Assembly: GCA_914767715.1 (NCBI GenBank)
Contig: OU612067.1
Location: forward strand, 21,984,162-22,048,161
Source: Membranipora membranacea
Lineage: Eukaryota; Bryozoa; Gymnolaemata; Cheilostomatida; Membraniporidae
Reading direction: 5' to 3'
Length of the DNA stretch: 64,000 bases
Shown: one piece after another, positions 1 to 11,600 of the stretch
Numbering within the stretch: the first letter of the stretch is position 1
Layout: every line of letters begins with the position of its first letter
Translations under genes and position numbers: made by a program
The notes under the pieces: generated by a model
What the model was told of the DNA's origin: nothing
Database searches by the model: none
The model's input: the letters and a program-made list of their open reading frames with translations, nothing else

Positions 1-869
1 ATTTTAGTGATTGTATTCCGCTCAGTGTTTTGTATGTGGTTTTCTTATCAAATTTGCAGCAGGTAATAGCATCTTATCATTTACTCTTGATAAGTTCAAC
101 CTGTATGTATGGGCCTTATTAAGGTATAGTAACGGTGTCGGTGAAATTTTATACTACCATTATAGTCGGATAGGTAATTTGAAACTATTTGTTATACAAA
201 AAATTTTTTTGCAATATCTTCATCGATTTATTTTTTATTGCTAATTACAGTATTTACTACAATTACTACGAATACTATGAAACAGAGCGCGAGAAAATTA
301 TTTATGAATGAAATTATTCACACTTTACTATACCTTAAGAGCGAAGAATCAGTAAGTCTAGTATGCTAATGCCATCGTTCTGCACTCTGCAGTTTCAACT
401 GATTGACCCTCATATTAATATCTTAATACAATAAGATGAGAGACTGATAACCTCGTCGCAAAACTCGAATAGAGTATACCTTAAACTGATTGTAGGTGCT
501 GCGGGTAGTTTGGTTTTATGTTTGAATTATGATTGGCTCTTGATGCCCTACATTTAGTTGCCTCTCTTAGGGCAAAGCACAGTACAAACTAGTAGTATTA
601 CAGTAGGACCATTGCCCCGGCTGGGGGGGGGGGTCGGACGGTGGGCTAGAGTCTGGGGGGCTCAGACTACCATTGAGTATAAGCAATAGCAAAAGATCAA
701 ATATGGCTACATGTTATTAATTCCCTTCCTGTGTGTAACTTTTGATGGATCTACAATTCCACATATTGTGAGACACTGGACTTCTCTATAATAAGTTGAC
801 TTGTAGCTCCATCCTCCTATCCTATCTCGATAATCTCACTAATCTATGTATTGTATTTGTTTACCTCAG
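1..869. other. non-coding stretch upstream of first copine-like exon
   Basis: I see no convincing exon here. A 77-codon open frame at 11-244 has no recognisable similarity and low-complexity composition. A run of G lies near 625-635. Earlier C2-domain exons of the copine-like gene would be expected upstream, and may lie outside the window. Confidence 0.4.
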
Positions 870-975
870 CCACAACTTGATAGGCGTCTTTCTCACCAAC
901 GTCAACGAGTTAGCAAAGCACAGTGTGAACTTGTGAACCCAAAGAAGACCAAGAAGAAGAAATATGTCAACTCTG
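870..975 (+). pseudogene. copine-like exon, end of second C2 domain, apparently frameshifted
   Basis: A good acceptor (ttacctcag) precedes base 870 and a good donor (CTCTG|GTAAGA) follows 975. One frame begins HNLIGVFLTNVNELAKHS, matching the end of the copine C2B domain (human-type HDLIG...). The next frame reads QCELVNPKKTKKKKYVNSG, matching the copine segment that follows directly (NPKK, Lys-run, NSG). The two halves are in different frames, so about one net base is gained or two lost near 921-925. This could be a pseudogene, an allelic indel or a sequence error. Copines are calcium-dependent, membrane-binding proteins with two C2 domains and a vWA-like domain. The family call is firm; the functional state is not. 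Confidence 0.6.
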
Positions 976-986
976 GTAAGATTTCG

Positions 987-1160
987 GCATCCATATTAGT
1001 CTACGTACTCAGAAGTCTCCATTGCGAGTTAGTGGCATTACATCATCAACCACCCAATTAGCCTCAAGAGTTGTCCGCTCCTTGTTTTGCGTGGTTTATA
1101 ATGTAATGCCGCTAACTCGCAACGGAGCCGTCTGAGCACTTAGACTACATCCATATAGTC
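987..1160. repeat. foldback (inverted-repeat) element in copine intron
   Basis: Two arms of about 45 bp face each other around 996-1044 and 1099-1150, each containing GCGAGTTAG and GGCATTACAT on opposite strands. The loop is about 55 bp. No target-site duplication was recognised. It looks like a small non-autonomous foldback or MITE element sitting just after the copine donor site. Confidence 0.5.
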
Positions 1161-2771
1161 ATGTCTGTTTAAGATTGTAGCTGATCATTATGCAGGCTTA
1201 AGAATTACATATTCCTGAACTAGTTGGTATAGAATTTGTAGAACTGCTGACCTGATGCTGTCAGTTTGGTACTGATTTTCATACACGCCTGCAGACGATG
1301 TCCCCTCTTGCTCGCTATTTTCCGACGTTTACCCGGGATAAAGTTTTAAAATGATTGCTAAGTCTCCTTCCGGTTCAACCAACTACTCAGTTTGACTTTG
1401 ACACAACAAGATGACACAAAAATGCCTATTCGATGCCATCAGTAAATCTTACATAATATGTTTGATATGGAGTATGGGCCTTACTGACTATAACCGAGTA
1501 TGGGCCTTACTGAATATTACCGTCAGACCGCTGTATCCTCAATAAGATATTATGTCCATGTCATTGAGGATGCAGCAACCTGACGGTAATATTATAGATA
1601 TTGAACTAACACTGGTTGTGTAACATTGAGAGAGTTTTTGATATTTGTCAGTGAAGATTTCATCGCCAACCTCTATTTTCACTTCCATTCTGCTTGTAGA
1701 TACATGTAGACCATGCCAGGGTAGAGAAAAGTTACACATTTTTAGACTACATACAATCTGGGTAAGATAATTATACTATTGGCTCCATCTCAACATCAAA
1801 TATATAATCAGTATGGTGTACCCAAAGACCAAAACATGTTATAGTCAGGTAGTAACTTATGATAAAGTTGTGTCAGATTTGCATGGTAAAAATATGCTCT
1901 ACTTGACATGAATTACTGATGGTGGAAAAAGTGCCTCCCATAAGGGAAGGTAACTCTCATTCTCTACATTATGAGGTCACTATGATCAGGATATGCAATA
2001 CAAGAGTGGATGATCATTTTACATAATTTGTTATAAAATGCGTCGTTATATGGAGATTTGTGATAATCCATCATATGTGTTAAACAAGTTGGAGTTATGC
2101 ACTCAGTTGGAATTTTTTCTGTCGCTCAAACCTGAGGGTCTGTTTTACCAAGAATTTTTTACATGTGTAATTCACACAAGCTTGTTTTTCGGATACACGG
2201 GCTTGTCAATCAAGAAACCAAATTATACCTAGGGTGGTAAGGTAACCCTCCTGTCTTCTGTACAATAAATGAGAAGATATTTTTTCATATCTATGTGGTG
2301 ATCGCAATTAAATGTCATCTTTCTTACTTACAAAATAATTGTGGCGAATATTATGTCATATTTTTCAAAAGGCTCCAAAGGAGCTCAAAACGCTGAAGTT
2401 TCATTATAACCGTTGAGCTTTGCTTTGAAGTTATGAGTCGGCCTTTGATATAATCGCCCTCCCCTATATAATAAATATAGAATTCGCAAACTCTTGAACT
2501 TGTCCTCTCCCAACATATGAAATCACGTTTTACGTTGTTTGTCACTTTGGACACCATCTTGATTCGGAGCAGCATCCTCCTGACCATGGGAAAGGCGACC
2601 TCATATGGATGGTTTCCCGGAATGTTGCTTTTTGAATCCTGTGACATCCCTGGGGAGATTTCGAAACCTCTCTGTTTAATTGAGATTGACCCTTCTGAAA
2701 CACAAGAACAACATCTGTAGTTCAGCAGATAATCATTGCTATTATACTCATCACTTGTTTGACATTTTCAG
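1161..2771. other. intronic stretch without recognised exon
   Basis: A small copine exon (the segment between the NSG motif and the vWA domain, about 25 residues) should lie here but I could not identify it. Open frames at 1539-1739, 2038-2232 and 2351-2647 show no family motif. Confidence 0.3.
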
Positions 2772-2921
2772 AGTTCAGCTCAATTTCACAGTGTCGATAG
2801 ATTTCACCGGCACTAATGGTAAACCATCGAGTCCTCAATCGTTACATTACCTCGGTGCCCAGATGAACCAGTATGTTACAGCCCTGAGCTCGGTTGGTAC
2901 GATAGTACAAGATTATGACAG
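2772..2921 (+). CDS. copine-like exon, start of vWA (copine) domain
   Basis: The exon lies between acceptor gacattttcag and donor GACAG|GTATGA. It reads [18 protein letters not shown], then [10 protein letters not shown] and ends in [11 protein letters not shown]. This is the hallmark start of the copine vWA-like domain, with the MIDAS-type DFTxS/T motif (here DFTGT) and the conserved SLHY and QDYD blocks. It lies on the same strand and in the right order after the C2B exon at 870-975, so both probably belong to one gene. The reading frame here is open. Because the upstream exon is shifted in frame, the gene as a whole may be non-functional. Confidence 0.8.
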
Positions 2922-3286
2922 GTATGAATCTAACATGACTTATTATCTAATTGGTATGAGCTTACTAGCTGCTTGGGAGTGATATCCCTTCTGTTTCATC
3001 CCACCCGATCTTGTGTTTTTTTATTGTATGAGTTGGATAGCTGGTTGGTCAACCATCTAGCTGACTGATGTTGATATCCCGTCAATAACTCATCACCCGT
3101 CGCACTTTGGAAACCACAGTTTTTTAAAGAGTTGTTTTAGCTTGCTCGTGTTGCTAACAGTGGCTTTCTGTTAGGGGTCGATAAAGAAATGCTGATAACA
3201 ACAACCCTGGCAAAGTTTATGCACTATGACTAGAATTATCCAATGAACCACCTGAAAAAGTGAAATTACTATTATTGAGTGTAAAT

Positions 3287-3320
3287 CATAGACTTAATAA
3301 TAATTATTATTAAGTCTATG
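3287..3320. repeat. perfect 34-bp palindrome
   Basis: CATAGACTTAATAATAA is followed directly by its exact reverse complement. The palindrome is bracketed by the direct repeat GTAAAT. This could be the relic of a tiny inverted-repeat insertion. Function unknown. Confidence 0.6.
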
Positions 3321-4425
3321 GTGTAAATATGTCACGTTGTGAGGAAGTGGCCCTCATTTTAAGCTCAACATCATTAATGACTATGACTATAATTCTATCC
3401 CTCTATGATTGACTCAGAGTTTTCTGTCTACGGAAGACGAGCGATAACAAACAATTATTTTTATTTTTCCCAAGAAAAAAATTGTATATCATCCCTCCGC
3501 TTCGCTATTTGCCCGGGCTATGACAGGGAAAATTTTGATAATCAGCAGGTAATAAAAATGTTTGATAGTACTCGGCTACATGAAGAGAGAGTGTAACTCC
3601 CAGTAAGAATGAGTTAGCCTAGCCTGAATAAGAGCTCTTATGCAGGTAACAGGTTTAGTGGGCATGTCTTTTCTTGGCGGCAATAACAAAGTCACTCACT
3701 TTTCTGATAGTTCGGAGGGGAGGTGCAAATCACCCATCCTCATGTGGACATGAAAACATCCATTATGTGATGTGAGTAGTCAGTAATAATTGTAACTACA
3801 GTAAATGCACAGGACTGAGTCACATACATGTGACCAACCTTGGTGTTTTGTTTTGGTCAAGGAGTAGCCTGTTACTCCTTAGTCATATGTATGTGACTAC
3901 ACACATAGATTACATGATGATGATGATCGGAGTGACTCACTGGAGCGACAATAATATTCAATATTGTGATTGACAATGATATTTATCCACCGGACTCTTG
4001 CAGAGGGTCACCTCTTTTGGAGCATAACTATATGTATTCTTATTTGGTAGTGATGTGTCACTGCCGCTGTCTGATTTCTTTCTTTGTAACCAAACGGCAC
4101 CTTTTTCTCATCTAACCTACAAATCTACCGACGTTGAGATATTGACAACCTACATTACCAGACATCATCACTCTAATCTGCTTATCATCTGCCTCATGCT
4201 TCCCCCGAAAAGCGCGTCAGAGTATCCTAAAGTTAGTTAGAGTGCCCTGAAGCCATCAGCATGCGCCCCAACCATTAGCTACTCTGGCTGGCTAACCAAC
4301 ATGAACTTGATCAGCTTACATCATGATCTCGATTATCAACGGCTAATTGATTGATCGTAACCAATCTTTGCGTGAAACACAAGCATAAAAATTTGATAGA
4401 CAGTTTTGTTATGTGAATCTATCAG
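3321..4425. other. intronic stretch without recognised exon
   Basis: The next copine exon (FGA...PP region) would be expected here. I could not identify it. Nothing else is recognisable. Confidence 0.3.
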
Positions 4426-4552
4426 GTGGAACTTAGGACTTGTAAAGATGGTAATGGTAATGACTGCCCTGGTTTCCAGTCGACAGATGACATCTCTCAA
4501 TATTATCATTGCCTCCATGAGGCCGCTGCTCTCTCATCAGCAGCAGACCATG
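4426..4552 (+). CDS. possible divergent copine-like exon
   Basis: An open exon with acceptor ctatcag before 4426 and donor CCATG|GTAACA after 4552. It contains GNGNDCPGFQSTDDISQYYH followed by CLHEAA. This loosely resembles the copine segment NPECPGxxGxxxAYxxCL in spacing (N-x-CPG, Tyr, Cys-Leu), and it lies downstream of the vWA exon on the same strand. The similarity is weak. It could instead belong to another gene or be a chance open exon. Confidence 0.35.
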
Positions 4553-4880
4553 GTAACAGGTTGTTTTACTTATTTAGTTTTCATGATTGTTATGATACGA
4601 ATTTGCAAAGCATGTATAGGTGTTGGCTTGGTGTCATCATGGATTGGATTAGTACGAAAATCCATGCTGTCATCTTGCAGATCATTTACTATATAACACC
4701 TCTGAAACATTTATCTGTAAAGTGACCTCAGAGTGAATACAAGGAATAAGTGAAATCTATCCTGTTAGCTGGTCAATCACTTTTCCTGTCACTGCTACAG
4801 TTCAAACTCTCTCATCCTCGCTGTCGCATTGGTTAACTTGATTTTTTGTATATAGGCATAGCTGTTAAATCCATATTCTC

Positions 4881-4940
4881 GACAGCATGGTGTAGTGGTT
4901 AGAGTTTGAGAGTTGCAGGTTCAAATCCCAGTCACTACTC
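4881..4940 (+). repeat. tRNA-derived SINE-like segment
   Basis: It contains a box-A-like TGGTGTAGTGG and a box-B-like GGTTCAAATCC at roughly tRNA spacing. No complete cloverleaf can be drawn, so it is read as a SINE promoter remnant and not a tRNA gene. Confidence 0.5.
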
Positions 4941-5821
4941 ACGCTGCTAAAGGAGGTGAGCTCTCCGGGCAATAGCCTAGCTTGCCCACCCTAACTTTGT
5001 ACAAGTGTGCGCTGATTAAATGAGTTGTATCATTGATCTTATGTAAGCATATTTTTATTGCCCCCCCCCCCCCCCCCGAAAGGGGCAATGAATTGCAAAT
5101 AAAGTGAATATTATATGTTTGACAGCTCTTATTTTCACACATATGTGTCTCGCAGCTGAAGACTAGATTAGATTTTATTTATAACAAGCGAAATGATTAT
5201 AATAACTTGAAAACTGTTGAAGAGGCTGAATATGATGCAGATTTATTACATGAAAAGCCACACCCCACTCCCCCAACATGACAATCTCGATAAAAGCTTT
5301 AGTCTGCTTATACTCTGTATGAGACATTTAAGAACATCTCACCCACCAGAATCAGACTATGTACAGTCCAACACATTGTCAAGACCCCAATAAGAGGCAC
5401 ATGGTGTCTGAATCTCCCTGCTTAGTTCATTGTTTAGTTCTTTGTTCTTATGTCAATTATCTTTCTTTGAAAAAATACATCCGCGTATGTCAACAGTCTA
5501 ATCAATCAACTTTTCCTGCGTTTTTTTATCATCGTATTTCTTGAATACCTCCCAACGCTCATTTAGCTGTGTGTAATCTAATATCAATTAGTTTTCTCTC
5601 AACAGCAAGGAGAAACCCTTCCATCCATGCAAGCTCTTACCCTGCTGCCTCTTGTCCAGCAGCACCAGGAAACACCAAACAGGAACAGAAAGCAACCTGA
5701 GAATTGATCAGCTGAAGAAAGAGAACTCCTAACAAATTTCCACAGCAGCAATCAATGTTTGCAGAGGGTAAGGATACTGAACTGATAATATTATAGGGGA
5801 GACTAATTTGTAGGCTCAAAC

Positions 5822-5931
5822 TTTGCTTGGGTCACTGGAATTGAAATTCCATTTTCATTACCTAACCGTACCAGTGTTGGGTTAGGTCAGGGTTTCAATT
5901 ATGGAATGACATTTCCAGCAACCCAAGCAAA
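5822..5931. repeat. 110-bp foldback MITE-like element
   Basis: The ends are imperfect inverted repeats starting TTTGCTTGGGT and ending ACCCAAGCAAA, and the similarity continues about 40 bp inward. It has no coding capacity. Confidence 0.5.
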
Positions 5932-8654
5932 CGATGCATTGAGCACTCAAACTAGTGTGTACTGTATACTCTCTGAAGCCTTTACATAATTCTTACTTTG
6001 CGATGTTTTATTATCGGGGTACAATGTGGTGTGTAGTGGTGAAATAGTTCGACAGTGTTTATTCAAGGTTTCAAGAAGTCTGATATACACTTATTTGAAG
6101 CATATTATACTGTTCTTTGAACCTGGAGCAAACAGGCCCACAAAAACAGCTGGAGAACAAGTTTATCAAAAGGTTTGAGCAAGACAAAGCAGGTTAGTAA
6201 TAGTATGATGGGTGTGCAATGATTGCGTATTGAAGCATCTTTTTAAAATAACAACAACTCTTAGCCCTGACATAACCATGCTATAACCATACAACTCCTG
6301 TTCTTACACTATTCAGTCAATTCATTAGGACAAAAAATCAAAACTTGGGAATTTGTCTTTGGTACTAGTACTACCCCTTTATCATTTACGGATAAATTCT
6401 TGGGGACTGGGGCCTTCAGGTAATCTCTAAACACACAGCTAATCATAGAGATACTTATGTTTGTTTGCGATATTAATTAATTATATTAGCAAACTCAATC
6501 AGGGTGCTTGGTCACTGGGTGCAGGCCCCAGAGAACTGAGAATAAGGTTCATTGCGTTAGGCAGCCCTCGCACCCTGTATTGATATGCCTAATCCTGCAT
6601 ATGGTCCCAAGATTGTCATTCTGTGAGAGTGCTATGAAATGGGGACAGACTTGGGGTTTTTATTGTGAGAAGAGTAATGTATTGGGATTATTTTTCCACA
6701 TTTTATTTTGGAAAATGACCACTGTGTGGAAGTTAACCTGATGTTGAACAGTGATTGTGAACTGAGGGTAATTCATCAATAGCGTGTAAATAGACTTGTA
6801 TTTACCTGTACTGTAACAATGTTTGTATGTGCCTCCATTTCAAAAAGTTCACAAATCAACAACCAGATTTATGAAACCTGAATTTGTTACAGTTAGAAAA
6901 CACAGCAAGAACTCAATACTGTACTGTACTTATCTAAAGCACCGTCAAGCTTGGAGTTTCTGTGTCTGAAATTTGCCATTGTTCAGCCAAAATTAACCAT
7001 GTGAAGTGTGATTTATACCCAAAAATAAACATCATATAAACCAGGAAAATTCATGATTTCATGAGTTTTATCATGTTGCATGTATTTATTGTTTCAGGCA
7101 GCACGGAAAAAGACTTTGGAATGTGATTGCTGGTGATTGCGGTCCCTAAAGAATGTTACCTGCATCTTTGCATTTTCACTAACAGGCCTTGTCCATGAAG
7201 GGTGCATCTATTTTCTGAGCGTATGTCACACTCTGCCAATGTATGTTTTGGATAAAATAAGTTTTAAAAAAAAACAATTATTGGATGGCACTGCAATAAA
7301 ATTTATATACAGAAGTTCATAAATATTGGTTCCTTGTCTTCTATTTATGGCCATGTTTGTGGGTAGTAATTATACAAGGCCTTCAGTATAAGGCATACAA
7401 CCTGACTACAATGATGTATATCGATCAATTGTTTTTGTCAGGTTTTCACGACTTATGTACGACTACTCATTCAAGTTTCACCTTAAGTTTTACTACCTGA
7501 AGACATGCACTACCAAGTAGCAAATGGCGCTTTAACTTAACTTAATCTCTTTCGATTGAAATGGGGATGTAGCGGTATATCCCATGTCTCTGCTAATAGT
7601 TGCATGACTATGAGCCTTGAAGAAAAATCTTGTTTTGGCTTTGGATCTCTCATGTTTTTTACTATTTTGAAGACTGAGTATTATGTATTATATTTAGCAA
7701 AAGGTCTCTGTCTGTGCATGTTTTTGCTTCCATTGGCAGTTGGAGATCTCCATTCCTGTAAATTGTAAATAGTGTCCTGCTATATTTGAATCAAGCACCC
7801 TATTCAGTTTGGTAACAGCTGCAGAATAATATACTCTTGTTGAACTGTACATGGATTGGATTTTCCAAAAAAAGGGGAGATATGATGGCATCAGATCAGA
7901 AAAAAGGGTATGATACACCATTCCATTGGTCCAGACAAGGGTTGCTATATATATGACCAAGCCAAAGGACTGAAATTGACTAATTCCTTGCTGTCACTGC
8001 TGAGGTGTGTACTATTCATCAAAAGTCACTGGATTGCACCTGTCAGTGTCCAGTTTAAAATCTTGAAGGATGTTATGCGGTTGATTTAAATGCCTGCTTG
8101 GCAAAAGCAAGATGTAATCTGAGAGCAACAAAAAGATAAGTTACATATTACGCTTCACATTTAAGCCACACCCACAGCAATTACATTATTCCAATTGAGT
8201 AATACTCATATGACAGTCTATGAATTAGAGTTGTCCCCTCGTTGTGTGTAGACGAGGTGAGACATGTGAATTATTTTACCTGCAGGTATACAAAATTTTA
8301 TATGTCATAGTCCAGGCAAATACCGAAGGCGAGGGATGACACAGAAATTTTTTTCCTGTGTAGAAAATAAAAAATTCTTTATGTCATCGCTCGCCAAAAC
8401 ATCAAAATCTGAGGTTTTTAAAATTTTATAAAAAGGTCAAGTTTGTGACATTCCTGTACCAACTCATCATTTTGAAGCCCTCTTGTTTTGATTGGCTGCC
8501 ATGTGTTGCTTACATAACAACCAATTTCTGAGAGCAGCTTGGCGCAGTCATCGCATCACCGAATTTTTTGCTGTACATTCTTGAAAAGTGATAATAAGAA
8601 CTTCTGCCATCGAAGAAATTAAAAACTAAGCTTTTATATCAAACAGAATCGCAC

Positions 8655-11600
8655 CTGAATGTTGGACCTTATTCTGGATGGAGTTATACTCTTTGGTATC
8701 ACGACTACACCTCTCTGTATATTCCATCTCAGAACAACCTGGTGTAGAATAAGAGCAGCGAGATCAGAAATACATGTCAGTAAAACACTGAGACTCAACG
8801 CCAGACAAATACCTGTGTAACTTGTCAGCATCGTGCACAGTTCTGTTGTTTTTGTAAAGCAAGAACTTATGACACGTATGCGTACAGTGTTGGTTTCTCA
8901 GAGAACTTATATTAGTATTCACACTGGTACTTGTGCGGGTTTTAGCGATGGAGGGCAGAATTGCAGTCAATTATTTCTGCGAGTTTTGCATGAATATAAC
9001 AGTCAGATGTGATATTAGACTGTCTTGACAAACACCCACCGAACAAAGCTTGTTGAGACAGGCTAACACGATATAAATAAGCAATGGCGTGGCTTCACCC
9101 TTACATGGGTTAGTATTTAGCCCAATATTTTGTTTAAGTGTTCTTTAGTGACAATGAGAGAATAGCATTTTATTGTGGTCCGCAGCAACACAAATCAAAT
9201 ACAAATACAATACAAATGAGAATGCGGTGCTGTGATATTTTTGTAATTACCTGAGCAGGAGTTTTCCCCCCACTTCTCAGCGATGGAATACACGTCTGGA
9301 TCCCGAAGTATGTAAGGATGGTCTGGTGTATCAGTGACCCTGAAATATCAAAGGTAATGTCTCAAAACATATTTCATGCGGACTTGTTATGATGTACCTT
9401 AGTTTCCTCATCCGCCGTATTACCTGAGGTAAAGTTCATCGGCCAGAGGACAGGGGACAACAAACATTTCGAGATCAGAGGTTATAAGTGTTGATCAATT
9501 TTTTATGCTGTTGGTTACATGTTACTGGTGAACCGCCGGCTCAAACTCCAATTAATTGGATCATATTTGATCTATAACTCAGTGATATCATGATGCTTGA
9601 ACCACAGTCAGGTCTTACTGTTTGGGAAGGCAATCAAGGCCTTAGAGGATTGTCAGCAACCGCCTATGGATGTGGTCGCCTTACTGAACACTCTCAGAGT
9701 AGTGATGGTAAAAATGAGGAAAAGGAAATATGAAAGCTTGAGAATGAAAATGAGTAAAAATGAAGATTATTTGTATGAATATGAGAGATAAAATACCACA
9801 CCTGGCTATGGCTTGAACCTGCCATACTTACCATGGTCTATCTCGAGAGCCAATACAGGAGTGAGCTGTCACAGTGATTCCATGCTTTGCACAAAAATGC
9901 CTCATCTTAGTCTGCTTAAAGTACGGGTGTACTTCAATCTTTAAAAATAGAATAAGTGGGTCAGATGGCATAGATGAAGACATATAATATGCTTCTGATG
10001 ATTTAACGGGTTACCAGTTCTTGACAATACAGTGCATGGGCAAATCTTGGCCTTTTTTGTCTAGAGTAAACATAGTTCATGTGCGTTGTGCAGCGTCTAA
10101 TTGAGGCTGCTTTTTACTTCATTGTAAAGGGCAGCCTCGAGTTAGACACTCCTATCACAGCTATAGTGGAGTAGCATTGATGATACGGGCCATATTGAAA
10201 TGAGTAGATCTGGGGCGAATTGTAACCTCTTTTGAAGTAGAGAACAAATTGACAATCAGGCGTAGCAAGAACAATTTCGTGTGATCTTTACTGGCAGGCT
10301 GATGTAAGTATATAAGGGAAATTAATGTAAACTTATTCCAAAAATAGACCAATTCAGGGCGCCTCTGGAAGTGAAGTAGATATTTAATTCACCCCCATGG
10401 CAAAATAGAGTTTCACATTTTACCTGTTGGGATACAGGTTTGATTCTTGCGTTTCCTAACAACTTCTCAATTTGTAGGTTGTTGAAGTTTGATATTCCGA
10501 GAGCCCTTGCTTTACCTTTATCATACTTACCTCCATCCCCTACAAGACAGACAAAGTATTATACATGGACAATGGTAGGGGTCACTTCAATTGTCAAAAA
10601 TGGAACTGCCTCCTGTATTTTTATTGCCAGCGTTGGCAAAGAATGTTGTCTTTTGTCACGTTTTTAATTCTGGTGGGGATATATAGCCGATGAACATATT
10701 TTAGTGAGAGTTAATACAGTTTCACTCTATAGGTACATGCCCTCGTGACCGGGCATTGGCTCTCCTTCCACCCGACAGCCAATCATATCAGAGCCCACAC
10801 ATTGGCTAGGGGAACCAGCAAGCTTAAAAAAGTCAGGTGAGTGTCATGTCAACGACCGGTCCTAGTATCAACAAATCAAATATGAATGTGAATAACAAAG
10901 ATTTCATTTGTTGATGTGTCATTTTATTGGGGTAATTAGGGGTACCTCCTAGTTTTATCAACACAGTTGAGTTGACAGCGTTAAAGTCATTTCTAGAATT
11001 TTTTGACAGGTAAAATGTTGTTTTTAAAGATTGAGTTCATCATATTCTTCTATGAAATGACACAATGCATAATTTTGCTGACCCATTGGCTTGCATTGGC
11101 TCAGGTCAGCTATTTGATGTATTTTGGTATCTGTATCAGTCATTGACACTAAAAAAGCAGAGCCATAAGACGCAGGGTCATAGTTTAGGGAGGTGCAAAA
11201 CTTTGATGGTGTGAATTGGCCCCAGTTTGGATATTGTTAGCCTCTCCTGTTGAGTCCTGTTGAGTCTGGGGCCTTTAAAGCGTTTTAATGATATAAATAG
11301 CAAACGGAAGTCCCAAATGAGCTGATTCCGACATGGTATATTCAATTATAGCATTTTTAGGCCAATCTATTGAGCGTTCCAGGGGAGGCAAAGCGTCCCT
11401 GTCTCCCCTAGAACTACGGGCCTGAAATGTAATAGCTGTGATATTGGATCGAAAATTTCATAAACACCCACCTTCCATGTATCCTCTGTTGGTCCATCAG
11501 AGTATAGAAATTTGTCGTTCTCATCCTTTGGGAATCGCTCTGGCCCCTCCTGCAATTATGAGCTACATTGAAATGACAGATCACAAATGTTATGCTAATA

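Larger units (their letters stand above)
4553..8654. other. about 4 kb with no recognised gene; small repeats
   Basis: No confident exon. It holds a tRNA-derived SINE-like segment near 4881-4940, a C run near 5060-5077 and a foldback element at 5822-5931. The last exon or exons of the minus-strand aldo-keto reductase should lie in 5000-8650. A short minus-strand stretch near 8042-8064 reads QDFKLDTD, like the FDFKL segment that follows the IPKS motif in that family, but it lacks a clear splice acceptor. Confidence 0.3.

Noticed and set aside
8042-8064. Next coding exon of the aldo-keto reductase (QDFKLDTD)
   Set aside because: Family-like residues are present, but no AG acceptor gives the required phase, so it is not listed as an exon.
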